64,000 nucleotides of DNA. It comes from Apostichopus japonicus. Lineage: Eukaryota; Echinodermata; Holothuroidea; Aspidochirotida; Stichopodidae. The position numbers were made by a program, and so were the translations under genes. Positions 23,797 to 35,140 of the stretch are shown one piece after another (the first letter of the stretch is position 1; each line of letters begins with the position of its first letter). A model generated the notes under the pieces. That model saw only the letters and a list, made by a program, of their open reading frames with translations, was not told where the DNA came from and made no database searches. The DNA lies in the NCBI RefSeq assembly GCF_037975245.1, contig NC_092566.1:4216001-4280000 (forward strand). The letters run 5' to 3'.

Positions 23797-26700
23797 ATGG
23801 CGATTGGAGTAGGGTTAACGTCTGTCTGTGTGTTAGTGGGCTGTCTGTTCGTTTACCTGTTTCTACTTCAGATGAAGAGGTGGTACACAATGCGTAATTT
23901 TACAGGGCCAAAGGCGTACCCACTTATTGGGTGTACTTATATGTTCGATCGGGATCCAAAAGGTTAGTCTCTTTCTCTCTTTCAAACTTTGCCGTTTATT
24001 TTTTTCTTCCATTTAATATTTTAAATCTTATAAATTGAGCGGATTAAATATTCCAATCTTTATGTTAAGTCCATGCTGACTACTATGACATAACTGTTGA
24101 CCTAAAATATCACGTGATAAAATGGTATAAAATTGGCCTACATAGTAAAAGGGTTAAAAATTGTCATTGTAAATTTGAATGCAGAAGGTACAATGAAAAG
24201 GCTATTCATGGGAAACATAGGGCTAAATATGGGTAACATAGTGCTATTTATGGATAATATAGTGATATATGATTAATATAGTGCTATATATGGGCAATAA
24301 AGGGTAATATAGTGCTCTAAGGGTAACATACCGGTAGTGATTTATATGGGTGCTAAACATGGGTAATATAGTGCTATACATGGGAAATATAGTGCGATAT
24401 GTGGGTGATGTAGTGCGATATGTGGGTAATGTTGTGAGATATGTGGGTCATGTTTTGCAATATGTGGGTCACGTTTTGCGATATGCGGGTCATGTTTTGC
24501 GATATGTGGGTCAGGTTTTGCGATATGTGGGTCATGTTTTGCGATATGTGGGTCAGGTTGTGCGATATGTGGGTCATGTTTTGCGATATGTGGGTCATGT
24601 TTTGTGACACGTGGGTCATGTTTTGCGATATGTGGGTAATATAGGCTATATAGTGCTTCTCTCCGATTGCTGTTATATTTGGAAATGCTTGATATATTTG
24701 GGAGCGAATATGTAAAGTTAAAATTACTGTTGATACTCTTTGAAGTAAAGATCGGAAGGAAGATTTAAAGTTCATGAGTATTGACCGCTAATATGCTAGA
24801 CAGACAAATAATGGTCTTTAATGCTTTAACTTAAAGAAACGTTTTACTGTAATCCTCAACGTATTTTTTTTTCTCATTTAGATATGTAATTACACTTTTA
24901 ACACTCCTCTATGTCTGTGAAAAATTGGGAGATACTGTTTTTAAAGAAAAGTCACCCAGAAAAATAACCTGGGCACGAAAAATCAAACAGCAAACCCTAC
25001 TGATCCGACCTCAACCCCAGTCCCCTTGCATCGAGACTGTGACTGTGTGATCAACTTCAGGTGCATGTGTATAATTGGGGGGAGCCCAGAACCTCACGGA
25101 AAGTACTTTTCAGAACATTTAGCATTCTTTTGTAAGCTAACGCACGAGGTGAATACAGATGCCCTTTAATCACTATGGTGACATCCCTATGTTCCGACGT
25201 CTCTATGTTCCGACGTCTCTATGTTCCGACAATTTGTTTGGACTCTAATTTTTTGTTACCCAAATTTTTTTCGGACCAAATTTTTTTGGGGGACTCAATC
25301 TTTTTGGTCCCCCATTTTTCGGACCAAATTTTTTTGGGGGACTTAATTTTTTGGGCCCAAATTTTTTGGGACCCAATTTTTTTTGGGGGGACTCCATTTT
25401 TTTGGACCAACATTTTTTCTGACCTACCTTTTTTTGGGAGACACAATTTTTGGGACGCACCAATTTTTTTTCACGAAAAAAAAGGGCGCAAAGTTTGTTA
25501 TGACCCAAATACTGCTTGTGACCGAAAATTGCTGACCCGAAATTTAATTGTTTGTACTCAAATTTTTTGGGACCAAAATCAGTTTGGTCAAAAAAAAATT
25601 GCTTGTGACCGAAAAATGTTGGTCCGAAAACATGTTGGTGTCAAAAATTTTGGTCCAAAAAAAAATTTGGTCATAAAATATTTTGGTCCAAAAAAATTTT
25701 GGTCCGAAAAAAGTTGTTCCGAAAACAAGCTGGTCAAAAATTTTGGTCCAAAAAAATTGAGTCCGAAAAAATTTGGGTAAAAAAAATTAGAGTCCCAAAA
25801 AATTGTCGGAACATAGAGACGTCGGAACATAGAGATGTCGGAACATAGAGACGTCGGAACATAGAGACGTCGGAACATAGAGATGTAACCATCACTATAA
25901 GTTACTTAGGTTACACCCTCCGCCTCACCCCTCCGTTCTACACCCCGGCACGCCACCCTATGACGATAATATAAATAATCTGTCTTGTTTGTCTTCTCCT
26001 CCTTAGCATTTTTCAAAACGATGAAGCAAATGGCGATTGATATGGCCTTTCAAAACCCAGATGTTATGACGAGAGTTGTTTGGATGGGACCAGTTCCTAT
26101 TATAACTACAGGCTGCACACGTGATATCGAGGTCAGAGGTCATTTACTGTCTTAATCTTCGTTAAATATTACTTACTGTCTTCTTCTATTCTTTTTATAT
26201 TATATGTAAAAGATATGTTGTGACCAGGAACAGGAAGACAGTACGGTGTATATACATAAACCAATCATTCGTAGTCCTAATCACGTGATGACGTTATGAT
26301 GACGTCATCTATTGCGCAACGTACGAAAGATACCGTAACCAAATAATCGATGTATTTTGTCGGCATTTGTACTTCCTGCATTTTACAGACGAATGTATTG
26401 GTTTTCTCCTCCTTTCGGTGGTCGCGGTGTGTGGAGGGGCGGGGAGAGGGGAGGGGAATGATAGGGTTAGTGGTGGATGGGGTGGGTCTTCATCGCTATT
26501 GACGTGATTAAGTTTGAATTCAATTTAAACTATTTCCTTATCGAAGTTTTGGGGGGCGAGGATCTATATTTCGCGAGCGCATAGAATATGTTAATTAATC
26601 TTTAGTCTTCATTTAGTCAAGAGACGTTTGACTTCAAAAGTTAGACGTACATTGGCAATCACGTCATATTGGCGGGAGTTGTTTAACAATTTGCTCATTA

Positions 26701-29700
26701 TTATTTTTTCAGTGAAATTGTCCTCAAACAGTCGATATTATGACCTCCTTGATGCATGTGAATATAAAGATGATTTTATTAAACGTAAATAATTCTGGAA
26801 TATTTAGAGGTATTCTGAAATTGGTCCCAAATATGCAAGATATTCAAATATGATCACCTTTGGTCAAATAAATGTTTTTTTAACAACATTCGAGGAAATT
26901 TTCATCTCTGGGACATTCTGTCATCTTGTATGTTCCTTGAATATGTCTGAGAAGAACTTGGAGAGTAAAGACCTCCAGGAAAGTACTTTTTGAAAACTTC
27001 TAGCAATATTAGCGTGCTATAATTTGGGGCCTATACTGACTACCATCAAGGGCGGCGGAAGCACTTTTAATCTGGGGGGGCACCGACATCAAAGGGCACT
27101 TTGCAGAAATTCGATTGGAATGATACAGCCTTATATTTAGTACCCTTTATAACTCTTATTGTATTATCTTATTTGCGTATACACATCACTCCATCAACGC
27201 TCCCCCCCCCCCCCACCCTCAAGGAAAATATGCATACTAGCACTGCAATATCCAATGCGCAAATTGGGAAACAAGGAACAAGTTTTGTTTTGAGTAAAAA
27301 CGAGGTGAAATCATGCTAGTTGCTAATGTAGGAATCTTCCGAATAAGAGTTAATTTCTTGATAATATCTTAACAATTTTTTTCCATTCGAAATAGCTTTG
27401 AGTTTGACCTGCAGAAATTCATTAAAAGTCAGGGGCGTAGCCAGGATTCGCAAAGTTGTATGCACGACTATCTGAGCGGAGCGCCACCATCGGTTGGCGC
27501 GGAGCGTACAAGAAAATTTTTGGTTTTACAAACCCCTCAGATGGCCGGAAACGGCCCTTCCCGATTGTTCATTCTGGTTCCCTGGCCTCAATTTTTATGT
27601 AGAAAATGGGCACATTTTTAACCTGAGGAAAAGTGGGGGGGGGCACGTGCCCCCTGTGCCCCCCCGGTTCCGCCGCCCTTGACTACCATTAAGCATCAAA
27701 TTTAACATCTTAAACTGAGTTGGTTAATATGATTAAACAAGTTATAAATGACTTCGTTTTGATACTTTGATTATTCTAAATTTCCATACATATATACAGA
27801 AAATTCTCGGAAGTAGCAAACAGTTAGATAAAGGTTTCTTTTATCGGATGTTGCGTCCATGGCTTGGCAATGGCCTGCTACTGAAGTAAGTAAAGAGAAA
27901 TGCAATGCAATTGCTTGCGTTTTAAAATTATTATTTTTAATTATTTTTGCATCTTAAACATGGAAAACCAATACGCAGCACTTGAGAAACAGTGAGATCT
28001 AAATATAGATCAAATCATCTTTTTCTATTTTAAGGGAAATTTTCTATTTTATTGATATAATTGTTTTCATCTGATAAATAGAGTAAGATGGATCAATAAC
28101 ACCAAATGTTATGTTTATAAGTTTTTAAAAAATATGAGAAGAACTGACAACGAATTAAGTAAAATTTAATTTTCATATTTATTTTTATTTTTACGCAGCA
28201 AAGGTCAAAGTTGGCATCATAGAAGAAAACTTCTTACACCATCATTCCATTTTACGATCCTGACCTCCTTTGTTGACATCTTCAACGAAAAAGCTCAGAT
28301 TTTGGCTAAGAAACTCAGTGATTTAGCAGGCTCAAAACCTGTGGACATATTTCCTCTAGTAACAAACTGCACCCTCGACGTTATTTGCGGTACGTTTTTG
28401 TACATACAGCACAATCGAATCTTAAACGTATGCAATATTTAGGCCTGTGTCGCGGATTAGGTACCATACCGCATTAACAGTTGGTGAAATGCCGAAAATA
28501 ACATAGTGATTGCTTTGGCAATTGTCCAGTTACCATCTTCGTTTGATGCTTGTATGTTTAGGAGCATAAATTAAAATACAGATGGTGTAAAAATAATGAG
28601 AAAGAGGGGGGGGGGGGTGGGGGTGGAGGTAGGGTAAGGTGACAACATATTTTGACACTTATTTGCATTTTGTCCTTTGTAGGAACCGCAATGGGTATCG
28701 ATATTGGAGCACAGAAGGGAAATAACAGCGAATACTGCAAAGCCATCATAGAGTATGTTACATTTTTCTAATGTGTAGTCATCTTAAATTAGGGTTACAA
28801 CATTTTATATATGTAAATTGATTAACTTGTTAAAACTTAAAATGTTAATTGTTAGTGGGGTCAATGATGGTATGGTTAGACTTAGCCTAAGTCTGCAGTT
28901 TCGTGTTACACGGTAGATCACGTGATTATGTTTTGTACGACCACTGAGAAGCATATTCTCCATTGTCTCTCCCTGTACGTTCTCGTCCTTCCATTTCCTG
29001 ACCCATCCTTTCTCTCCCCCACCCCCCTCCTTCCTGTCCTTTCCTTCCCTTCCCCGACTCCTCCCTCGGACGGTGTTAATCTGGGACGTCTGATATGGGG
29101 ACTTGGTGTTTGCAGAAAGTGCTTGACAGTAATCTCAAGATAAAGTTTAAAGGCATTGAAGACTCGCCCCAAACCGTGTGCGGCCATCTGAAAAAGTTTA
29201 CTTTCTGTTGCTTGCAAGTGACGTTTTGTTCGTGTCGCTACAAAATGCAGACAGTAATGAAACGTGATACCTTAATTGTTATCTTGAGCTGGACCTGAGA
29301 TGTCCATCGCTGTATCGTGTGTATACTGTGCTGTGGGTATTGACCGCAGCTGTATGTACTGACTGTACACTAGTGTCTAATTACCGACGGTAGCAAGCTG
29401 TGTGTGTATTTTCTGGGATCATGGTGGTGTCTAACACTTCTGTTACCGGCATTAGACGTTTCTTTGGGCGCGAGTCTTCACACCCTATAAATATCTTCAA
29501 ATACAGAACGAAACTTGTCATTTGATCTTATAGGATGAGTGACGTCATTCAAGAGAGACAAAAGTACCCTTGGCTTTGGATAGATGCGATCTACAACCTC
29601 TTACCGAATGGACGAAAACACAAGCGATACTTGGAGATACTTCACGGCATGACTCAATCGGTCAGTCTGCAGTTCTTATTGTGCAGCATGAATATATATA

Positions 29701-31280
29701 AAGTTTCAATCCAGCCATGTTTCAGGAAGTAAATGCCTCCTCCCCAGAAAAAAAAAACCCACATAGGATGGTATTAAATGATTTAATATAACCTCAAAAT
29801 GATCCAGCCCTGCATAGATCCGATTTAGAACTAGAATATTAGCTAACGGTGTTGGGCATCAATATTTCAAGTTGTGGTGGAGGTTGGGGGGGGGGGGGGA
29901 ATAAGATGGTTATAATCATAATTTCAAAGATTAAATGCTAAAACGCATATGATATTTAGTTGTAAATATTGCATTAAATACAAGAGGGACGCTGATAAGT
30001 AGAAGGAAGATGAAGGGAGGTGGAGGGGGTAGTGAGGGTAGGGGGAAAGAGAATAAGCTTGCAGCCCGTTCCGCCATCTACCATTCTACCATTCTGCCAT
30101 TACTGGAGGTTCTCATTTGTGTGAAAATGACACCATGTGAAAATAAGTATGACGTCATATGGACGTTCTTTCAAAATTTGCTTTTCTTCTTGAAACAGGT
30201 TATACAAGAGAGAATGAAAGAGAAAAGCCGCCAAAATGGAACCAAATCCGAGAAATCCGTTGCTAATGGTAACCCGACGAAGAAGAAGAAGAGAGCCTTC
30301 TTAGATCTTCTCCTTGATCTACACGAAGAGAACAGTAATTTTACTCTTGACGAAGTACGAGAAGAGGTTGATACATTCTTGTTTGAGGTAAGTATGTATG
30401 TATGTATATTAGACCCTCCTGCAAGCAGAACTCGCGAAGAAGCCTCATTGGCTTATCAAAGCCACAAGCTGACAGAAGTCAATCTCTTACATTCATATTT
30501 AACGTCCATGATTATGAATTGTCGATTGTCAACAACTCTGTAACTGGACGACATACTTTAATCTTGGTGTGACTCGAACCGGGGACCTTATGATTGGAAG
30601 GCACCGGCTTTAACCACTGAGCTAACACTCCAAAGTTGAACTCTATTTTGCTGTTAGTTTGATAGATTGAAAAGTTCAATCTAACGGATAAAACCTGTAA
30701 TTTACATGAGGCATAGACTCAAATCATCGTCATCATTTATCTTTACGTCAGAGATGCTGAAAATGCTATCATAGAGTACAATATACTTAGGACATACATC
30801 GTAAGTATTTCAATAAAAAATAAAAGAAAGTAGACAAACAGCTAACAAGAAAACCAGAGAAGGAGGTACAAAAGCTACACCACAAATCTTGACAACATGG
30901 CAGTTTTAGAGAAAAAAAGAAGAAAAAGACGGGGAAGAAAAACGCTCGAGTTATGTCTTTTTAATATTAATTTTTACTTTACATAGGGTCACGACACAAC
31001 CTCTGCATCAATCTCTTGGACTTTATTTATGATTGGTCACCACCCAAAGGTTCAAGAGAAAGTCCATCAAGAATTGGATAGAGTATTCGGTAAGCGGATG
31101 TACTTTTAGTTTACATCATTATTGTCATCGTCATCGCCATCGCCTTCATCATCGTCATTACCATTGTCATCGTCATCATCATCATCATCTTCGTCATCAT
31201 CATCTTCGTCATCATCATCTTCGTCATCATCATCGTCATCGTCATCGCCTTCATCATCGTCATTATCATCGTCATCATCA

Positions 31281-31330
<50 letters not shown>

Positions 31331-31412
31331 GTCGTCGTCGTCATCGTCATCGTCATCGCCTTCATCATCGTCATTATCATCGTCATCATCATCATCATCG
31401 TCATCATCATCA

Positions 31413-31455
<43 letters not shown>

Positions 31456-34400
31456 TATCGCCATCGTCACCTCTATAATTATTTTCATGATCATAATGAC
31501 CGTCAGTGTTATGAATTCAGAGATAGAATATCTTATTGCGCGTATAATGCAAAGACCTTATAAGTGAGTGCACACCTGTAGTGTGAACGGTAGTTAACTA
31601 TATATTGAAATTATCTCCATAACTGACAAATATGGAAAAGTGTTAATTTAGCAATTCACAAACAACCACACACAAAATTCGTTGAACGTCACTTAAGAAC
31701 ATTTCGCAAACTGCATCGTTTATCTCCCTTATACAGGAGATGACAAAGAAAGGAGTATAACGACTGACGACATCGCAAAGTTAAAATATCTTGGTTACGT
31801 CATCAAGGAAACTCTGCGACTGTATCCTTCCGTCCCAATGATTGCTCGCCAGCTGGAGGAAAATACCACTCTTAGTAAGTCTGTATTAATGCATCTTTAA
31901 ATTACTTAAAATACATGTCGTCGGTTGGGGAGGGGAGGAGTGGGTAGATGGGGGGGGGGTGAGGGACACGTACTTAAGTCTTTTAGTAGGGGACACTAAC
32001 ACCCTATCTCTCTCCCGACATATACACATCACACACACTTTTTGTTGTTTGGAAACCTCAATGGAAGGCCCCTTTTGTTTCTGTTTTTATTTATTTATTT
32101 ATTGCTCTCTTTTGGTCACTTTTATATTTTTATTAAGTCTCTGTCGATCACACGTGTCGGGATCCGACCCAATTGCCCACACAAACAATGATAAACGTTC
32201 CAAACACTGGCTTAAGCATTTTTCAAACCGCGTTATACCAGGGCTTGAAAGCCCTTTGGCAGGGCAAGGACAATTTAACCGTGACTTTACACTGTCCCTA
32301 CTCAAGCCATTACGATAGTGGTGAGCCTGATATAGTATTCAGCCATAATTATACCGAGGTGGACACATTGACCCAGTAGGGCACATGCTGCGATACAGTT
32401 GGGCTCAAAAAAGGGTCACGAAGTTTAATATATGGAGACTTACACGGACATACTGAGTTCCAAGTGGATGGATGTATACAGCTATGCAAAAGGAACCAGT
32501 GGCGGAGCTAGGGGTATTGGTCAGGAGGGGCGAGAATGGACTGTAGGGGCACTTTCGACACTATCTAATCGGAGCGCCACCACAGGTTGGCGCGTAGCGT
32601 ACAAACATTTTTTGAGTAAAGATACTCCCTAGATTGCCGGAAATGACCCTTTCCGGGCCTGGCTAATTTGCAGATAAACGAAGAATAAATAGGTGTCATC
32701 GCCAAATTACACCAACAAAATGTGACAAATGTCAATAGGTAGATGAGAGCGCAATAATAAAGTAAATAATCGCGAATAAGTAAAAAGTGGTAAAGAGCTG
32801 AAAAGGGCGCCAGCAGTCTATTTGAGTCCGTCAGGGGGGGGAGGGGACATGCGCCCCCTAACTGTATGGACGCTCCGCCACTGAAGGGAACGGTTTGGCA
32901 AATAGATGTTATGAGACTGGCACGGACATACAGAAATTTAGATAGACATACCAACACTGAGACAGCAGCATACATCAAGTCCGACAAGGAGGAATCGTGT
33001 GTAAAAGTAACTAGGCCTGACGTTTCGATCCTAGCAGGATCTTCTTCAGAGGCTTCTTCATTCAACCTCTGAAGAAGATCCTGCTAGGATCGAAACGTCA
33101 GGCCCATTTTACATTTACAGATTCTCTTACACAGGCTCTTTAGTGGCTAAGCAGATTGCTAATAGTTTCGGTTTGATTTTACTGTAATATTGTGACGAGC
33201 CCGGCTCCTCCGATAGTGATACTATATCGGGACTCGCGATAGAAAGGTACTGGGGTTATCTTGATGCCGTATTTATGCTTCTTCAGGAGATGTCTCGAAC
33301 GGGAGAAAACAATGAGTTCACAGAAAAACAATTTGACAAGATCGGATTTGATTTGATGATTCGGTATAATTTCTTCTCTGTCGATTCTCTTTACAAATAA
33401 AACTAAATTACAATGATTTGACTTGACTCCGTCAATTACGCAATTAGAAGGAGTGATGAAATGGTGACGAAGCGACGAACTGATGACGGAGTGATAAATT
33501 TCTGACGGAGTGATAAACTTTCGGCCCCATGCCCTTTTATACCTTACTTCTATAAAATCCCTCTGCGCACAATCAGTAGGCAGCCAATAACCTGACCATC
33601 CTGTATTAGCTTAACGATATAAAAATAAGTGCGCTGGCACTGATCTGCCCTGATTGGTTGGGAGTTTGGAAGTCCATCCCCTTTCTATGGAAACTTCCAT
33701 ACCACGTGAGAGAACCTTCTCGAATGTTCCACAGACATAATGGAATCTATTTTGGGAAAAGGCCCTGTACCAAGATTCAATAAGATAGTTAAAACTTCTC
33801 GTGGGAAAACTGAATCCATGACCTAGATAAATACATAAGAGGCCTGTAAGGTGTCTCGATGGAGTTTTTCGGTAACATCAAAGAGATGGTATCACTATTT
33901 CATAACATTACTTTGATACGGAGGAACCGTGACATATAGGCTATAAAAGCGAAAAGATGAATCTTGTTTGTTTGTTGTTTTTTGTGCTCATGCCTGCTAA
34001 GTTTCCTTTTGGACAATTCTCTCATTCTCCGATGTATATAAGATGCTCTTATTTAGTTATGTAACCAAGTCCTCATTTCCTCCAAGGTGGTAACTTTGTA
34101 CCCAAGGGAACGGTGGTCTTGGTTGGCATTTACTTCATGCAACGCAGTGGTGTCTACTTCTCGAATCCTGACGAATTTAATCCAGATAACTTTCTGCCAG
34201 AGAATGTAGAAGGACGAGACCCATTCTCTTATATTCCTTTCTCAGCGGGTCCAAGAAATTGCATCGGTATGTGATGTTATTCAAAAAATACTTTATAAAT
34301 AGGAGATAAGTAAGGTGAAGGTGGGGAGGGGGGGGGGGTTGAGGTGTTGAGAGAGGAAACGATCTTGAATGAGTTACATTTTGAACCATAATAACATTTC

Positions 34401-35140
34401 TATCAGCTAGAGGGACGATAGCGCATGCGAAATTACAGCTGACGTCATGAAACAATAGATTTCTTTTCAATGTATATTTTAAAGTAGCCTATCTCATGGT
34501 ATGTTTATCACTCATATGGTGAAGTATTACTCTTGTCATTTTGATAACTATATCATCTTGTGAATTTTGTTCCTTGTAAATACAAATGAAGATGAATATA
34601 TGTTCATCGCATATTAATTCTTGGTGACAGGATACTCTCTGTATAAAAGTATAGACCCACTTTATACCTATAGCCGTATAGGCACAAAGAATTAACGTTA
34701 TTTCACCAAACTACTAGTTTCAACCCCCATCCTCCTTTCTGTTACCATGACGACAGTTAAACACGAGGCTACTTGATGAGGGTAGGGGTTGAAATAATTG
34801 CTGTAGGCATCGATGTTATACACGGACAAGATTCGTAGTTATAAATGGTATAGGTCAAAATAAACAACTGGCGACGAATGGCACATGATCCTTTAGTCCC
34901 ATATCATTCCGCCAACCATAACTCACCATCCTATCCTATCCAAATTAAAGCCAATGTTTTAACTCTTTTCTTTTCAAAGGACAAAAGTTTGCCACGATGG
35001 AAGAAAAAGTCATCCTGGCAACCCTCTTGAGGAAGTTAGAGTTCCGGTCCCTGCAATCTATTGATGATGTTACTCCGATCGGTAATCTTATATTACGACC
35101 GTATGATGGGATCTCCATGGAAGTCAAATTACGCCAGTAG
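23797..35140 (+). CDS. CYP4V-like: CYP4V-like cytochrome P450, copy 3 (11 exons)
   Basis: Third tandem P450. Coding exons: 23797-23962, 26007-26131, 27800-27885, 28199-28389, 28683-28752, 29534-29660, 30199-30387, 30987-31089, 31737-31874, 34087-34266, 34980-35140. They total 1536 nt, or 511 residues; every junction is GT-AG with phases as in the other copies. Present: membrane helix (about 5-24), Glu318 followed by GHDTT, ExxR from Glu377, FNPDNF, haem loop [10 protein letters not shown] with Cys457. It is the most divergent copy. The N-terminal hinge is NFTGPKAYP, so the first proline of PGP is lost, and in exon 10 the usual HRDP segment reads [11 protein letters not shown]. The frame is intact, so a functional enzyme with altered substrate access is likelier than a pseudogene. 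Introns 1, 2, 8 and 9 are large and full of mobile elements. An AATAAA at about 35705 could serve polyadenylation. Confidence 0.92.
24222..24646 (+). repeat. 21-bp minisatellite (GCGATATGTGGGTCATGTTTT type)
   Basis: Tandem degenerate units of about 21 bp, most regular from 24440 to 24640, in intron 1 of P450 copy 3. The upstream part (24222-24430) has looser GGGTAATATAGTGCTATA units of the same origin. Because the unit is a multiple of three, both strands show long repetitive open frames; these are artefacts. Confidence 0.9.
24950..25057. repeat. Dispersed ~105-bp repeat, copy 1
   Basis: This segment shares long words with 42358-42461, including CACCCAG, ACCTGGGCACGAAAA and CAACCCCAGTCCCCTTGCAT, in the same order and orientation. 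No inverted termini or target duplication were found. It is probably a fragment of a larger dispersed element. Confidence 0.7.
25177..25890. mobile_element. 714-bp foldback element with 8-bp target duplication
   Basis: The left end GGTGACATCCCTATG and the right end (inverted) GGTTACATCTCTATG begin a long imperfect inverted repeat covering the whole element. Exact 8-bp direct repeats ATCACTAT flank it (25169-25176, 25891-25898). The outer arms are tandem units of about 16 bp, ATGTTCCGACGTCTCT; the inner arms are runs of GGACCAAATTTTTTTGGG-like words, complemented in the second half. It has no protein-coding capacity: the long open frame across it is low-complexity and reads both ways. The 8-bp duplication and G-rich ends would suit a Merlin, P or other 8-bp-duplicating superfamily; the assignment is open. 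It lies in intron 1 of P450 copy 3, so it is transcribed with that gene and could fold into a long hairpin. Confidence 0.75.
27047..27681. mobile_element. hAT-type MITE with 8-bp target duplication, copy 1
   Basis: Ends are CAAGGGCGGCGGAA and its inverted complement TTCCGCCGCCCTTG. Exact 8-bp direct repeats ACTACCAT lie at 27039-27046 and 27682-27689. CA(A/G)GGGCG termini with 8-bp duplications are typical of hAT transposons. No transposase is encoded. An internal CAGGGGCGTAGCCAGG at about 27432 looks like another hAT terminus, so the element may be composite or nested. The right half shares GAGCGCCACCA and GTTGGCGCG words with 32497-32883. It is in intron 2 of P450 copy 3. Confidence 0.85.
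29151..29486 (+). mobile_element. TTAA-flanked MITE family, copy 1
   Basis: Begins TTAA then AGGCATTGAAGACTCGC and ends GCGCGAGTCTTCACACCCT, so the termini are imperfect inverted repeats of about 19 bp. It is the same sequence as 49882-50244 (inverted) and 59518-59881, but shorter through an internal deletion. The right-hand TTAA has decayed. TTAA target choice is known for piggyBac and Kolobok superfamilies. It lies in intron 5 of P450 copy 3, just before exon 6. Confidence 0.8.
30390..30630 (-). mobile_element. tRNA-derived SINE, copy B, directly after an exon donor
   Basis: Reverse-oriented copy of the SINE at 10612-10850, with the same head (B-box complement near 30575), body and (GTAT)n tail complement. 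The simple-repeat tail starts within a few bases of the exon 7 splice donor (GT at 30388) of P450 copy 3, so the intron 5' end consists of the donor followed at once by SINE sequence. No clear flanking duplication was found. Confidence 0.8.
31112..31472 (+). repeat. Trinucleotide-based microsatellite (TCATCG)n
   Basis: About 360 bp of interspersed TCA, TCG and TTC triplets in intron 8 of P450 copy 3. It is open in all six frames (Ser-rich, His/Arg-rich, Met/Thr-rich); these are not genes. Confidence 0.95.
32497..32883. mobile_element. hAT-type MITE with 8-bp target duplication, copy 2
   Basis: Ends CAGTGGCGGAGC and inverted GCTCCGCCACTG are perfect 12-bp inverted repeats. Flanks AAAGGAAC (32489-32496) and AAGGGAAC (32884-32891) are 8-bp duplications with one mismatch. 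The interior shares the GAGCGCCACCA and TTGGCGCG block with 27047-27681, so both belong to one family. It is non-autonomous and sits in intron 9 of P450 copy 3. Confidence 0.8.
33014..33104. repeat. Perfect 39-bp inverted repeat with hammerhead-like core
   Basis: Arms 33014-33052 and 33066-33104 are exact reverse complements separated by 13 bases. The right arm reads CTGAAGA, then a GATCCT/AGGATC stem-loop, then GAAACGTC. This resembles the hammerhead ribozyme core (CUGANGA, stem II, GAAA, then a GUC site), with one extra A before the stem. A degenerate relative lies at 57313-57382. Such cores occur in Penelope-like retroelements; that attribution is an inference. It lies in intron 9 of P450 copy 3. 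Confidence 0.5.
33191..33934 (-). mobile_element. Candidate solo LTR (Ty3-type)
   Basis: On the minus strand the segment starts TGTCACGGTTCCTCCG and ends GAGCCGGGCTCGTCACA, giving TG...CA ends with a longer imperfect inverted terminus. An internal TATAAAAG on the minus strand (about 33533-33540) fits an LTR promoter. No coding sequence, partner LTR or clean 4-6-bp target duplication was seen, so a solo LTR is only a proposal. It lies in intron 9 of P450 copy 3. Confidence 0.35.

Noticed and set aside
24350-24775. Repetitive proteins read from both strands ([10 protein letters not shown] and ISQNMTH types)
   Set aside because: Produced by a 21-bp minisatellite whose period is a multiple of three.
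25175-25878. Open frames of 201 and 96 codons across the foldback element
   Set aside because: Low-complexity translation of the tandem inverted arms; both strands are open for the same reason.
31033-31563. Long His/Arg, Ser or Met/Thr-rich open frames on both strands
   Set aside because: They translate a TCATCG-type microsatellite in an intron; open in all frames and without domain content.
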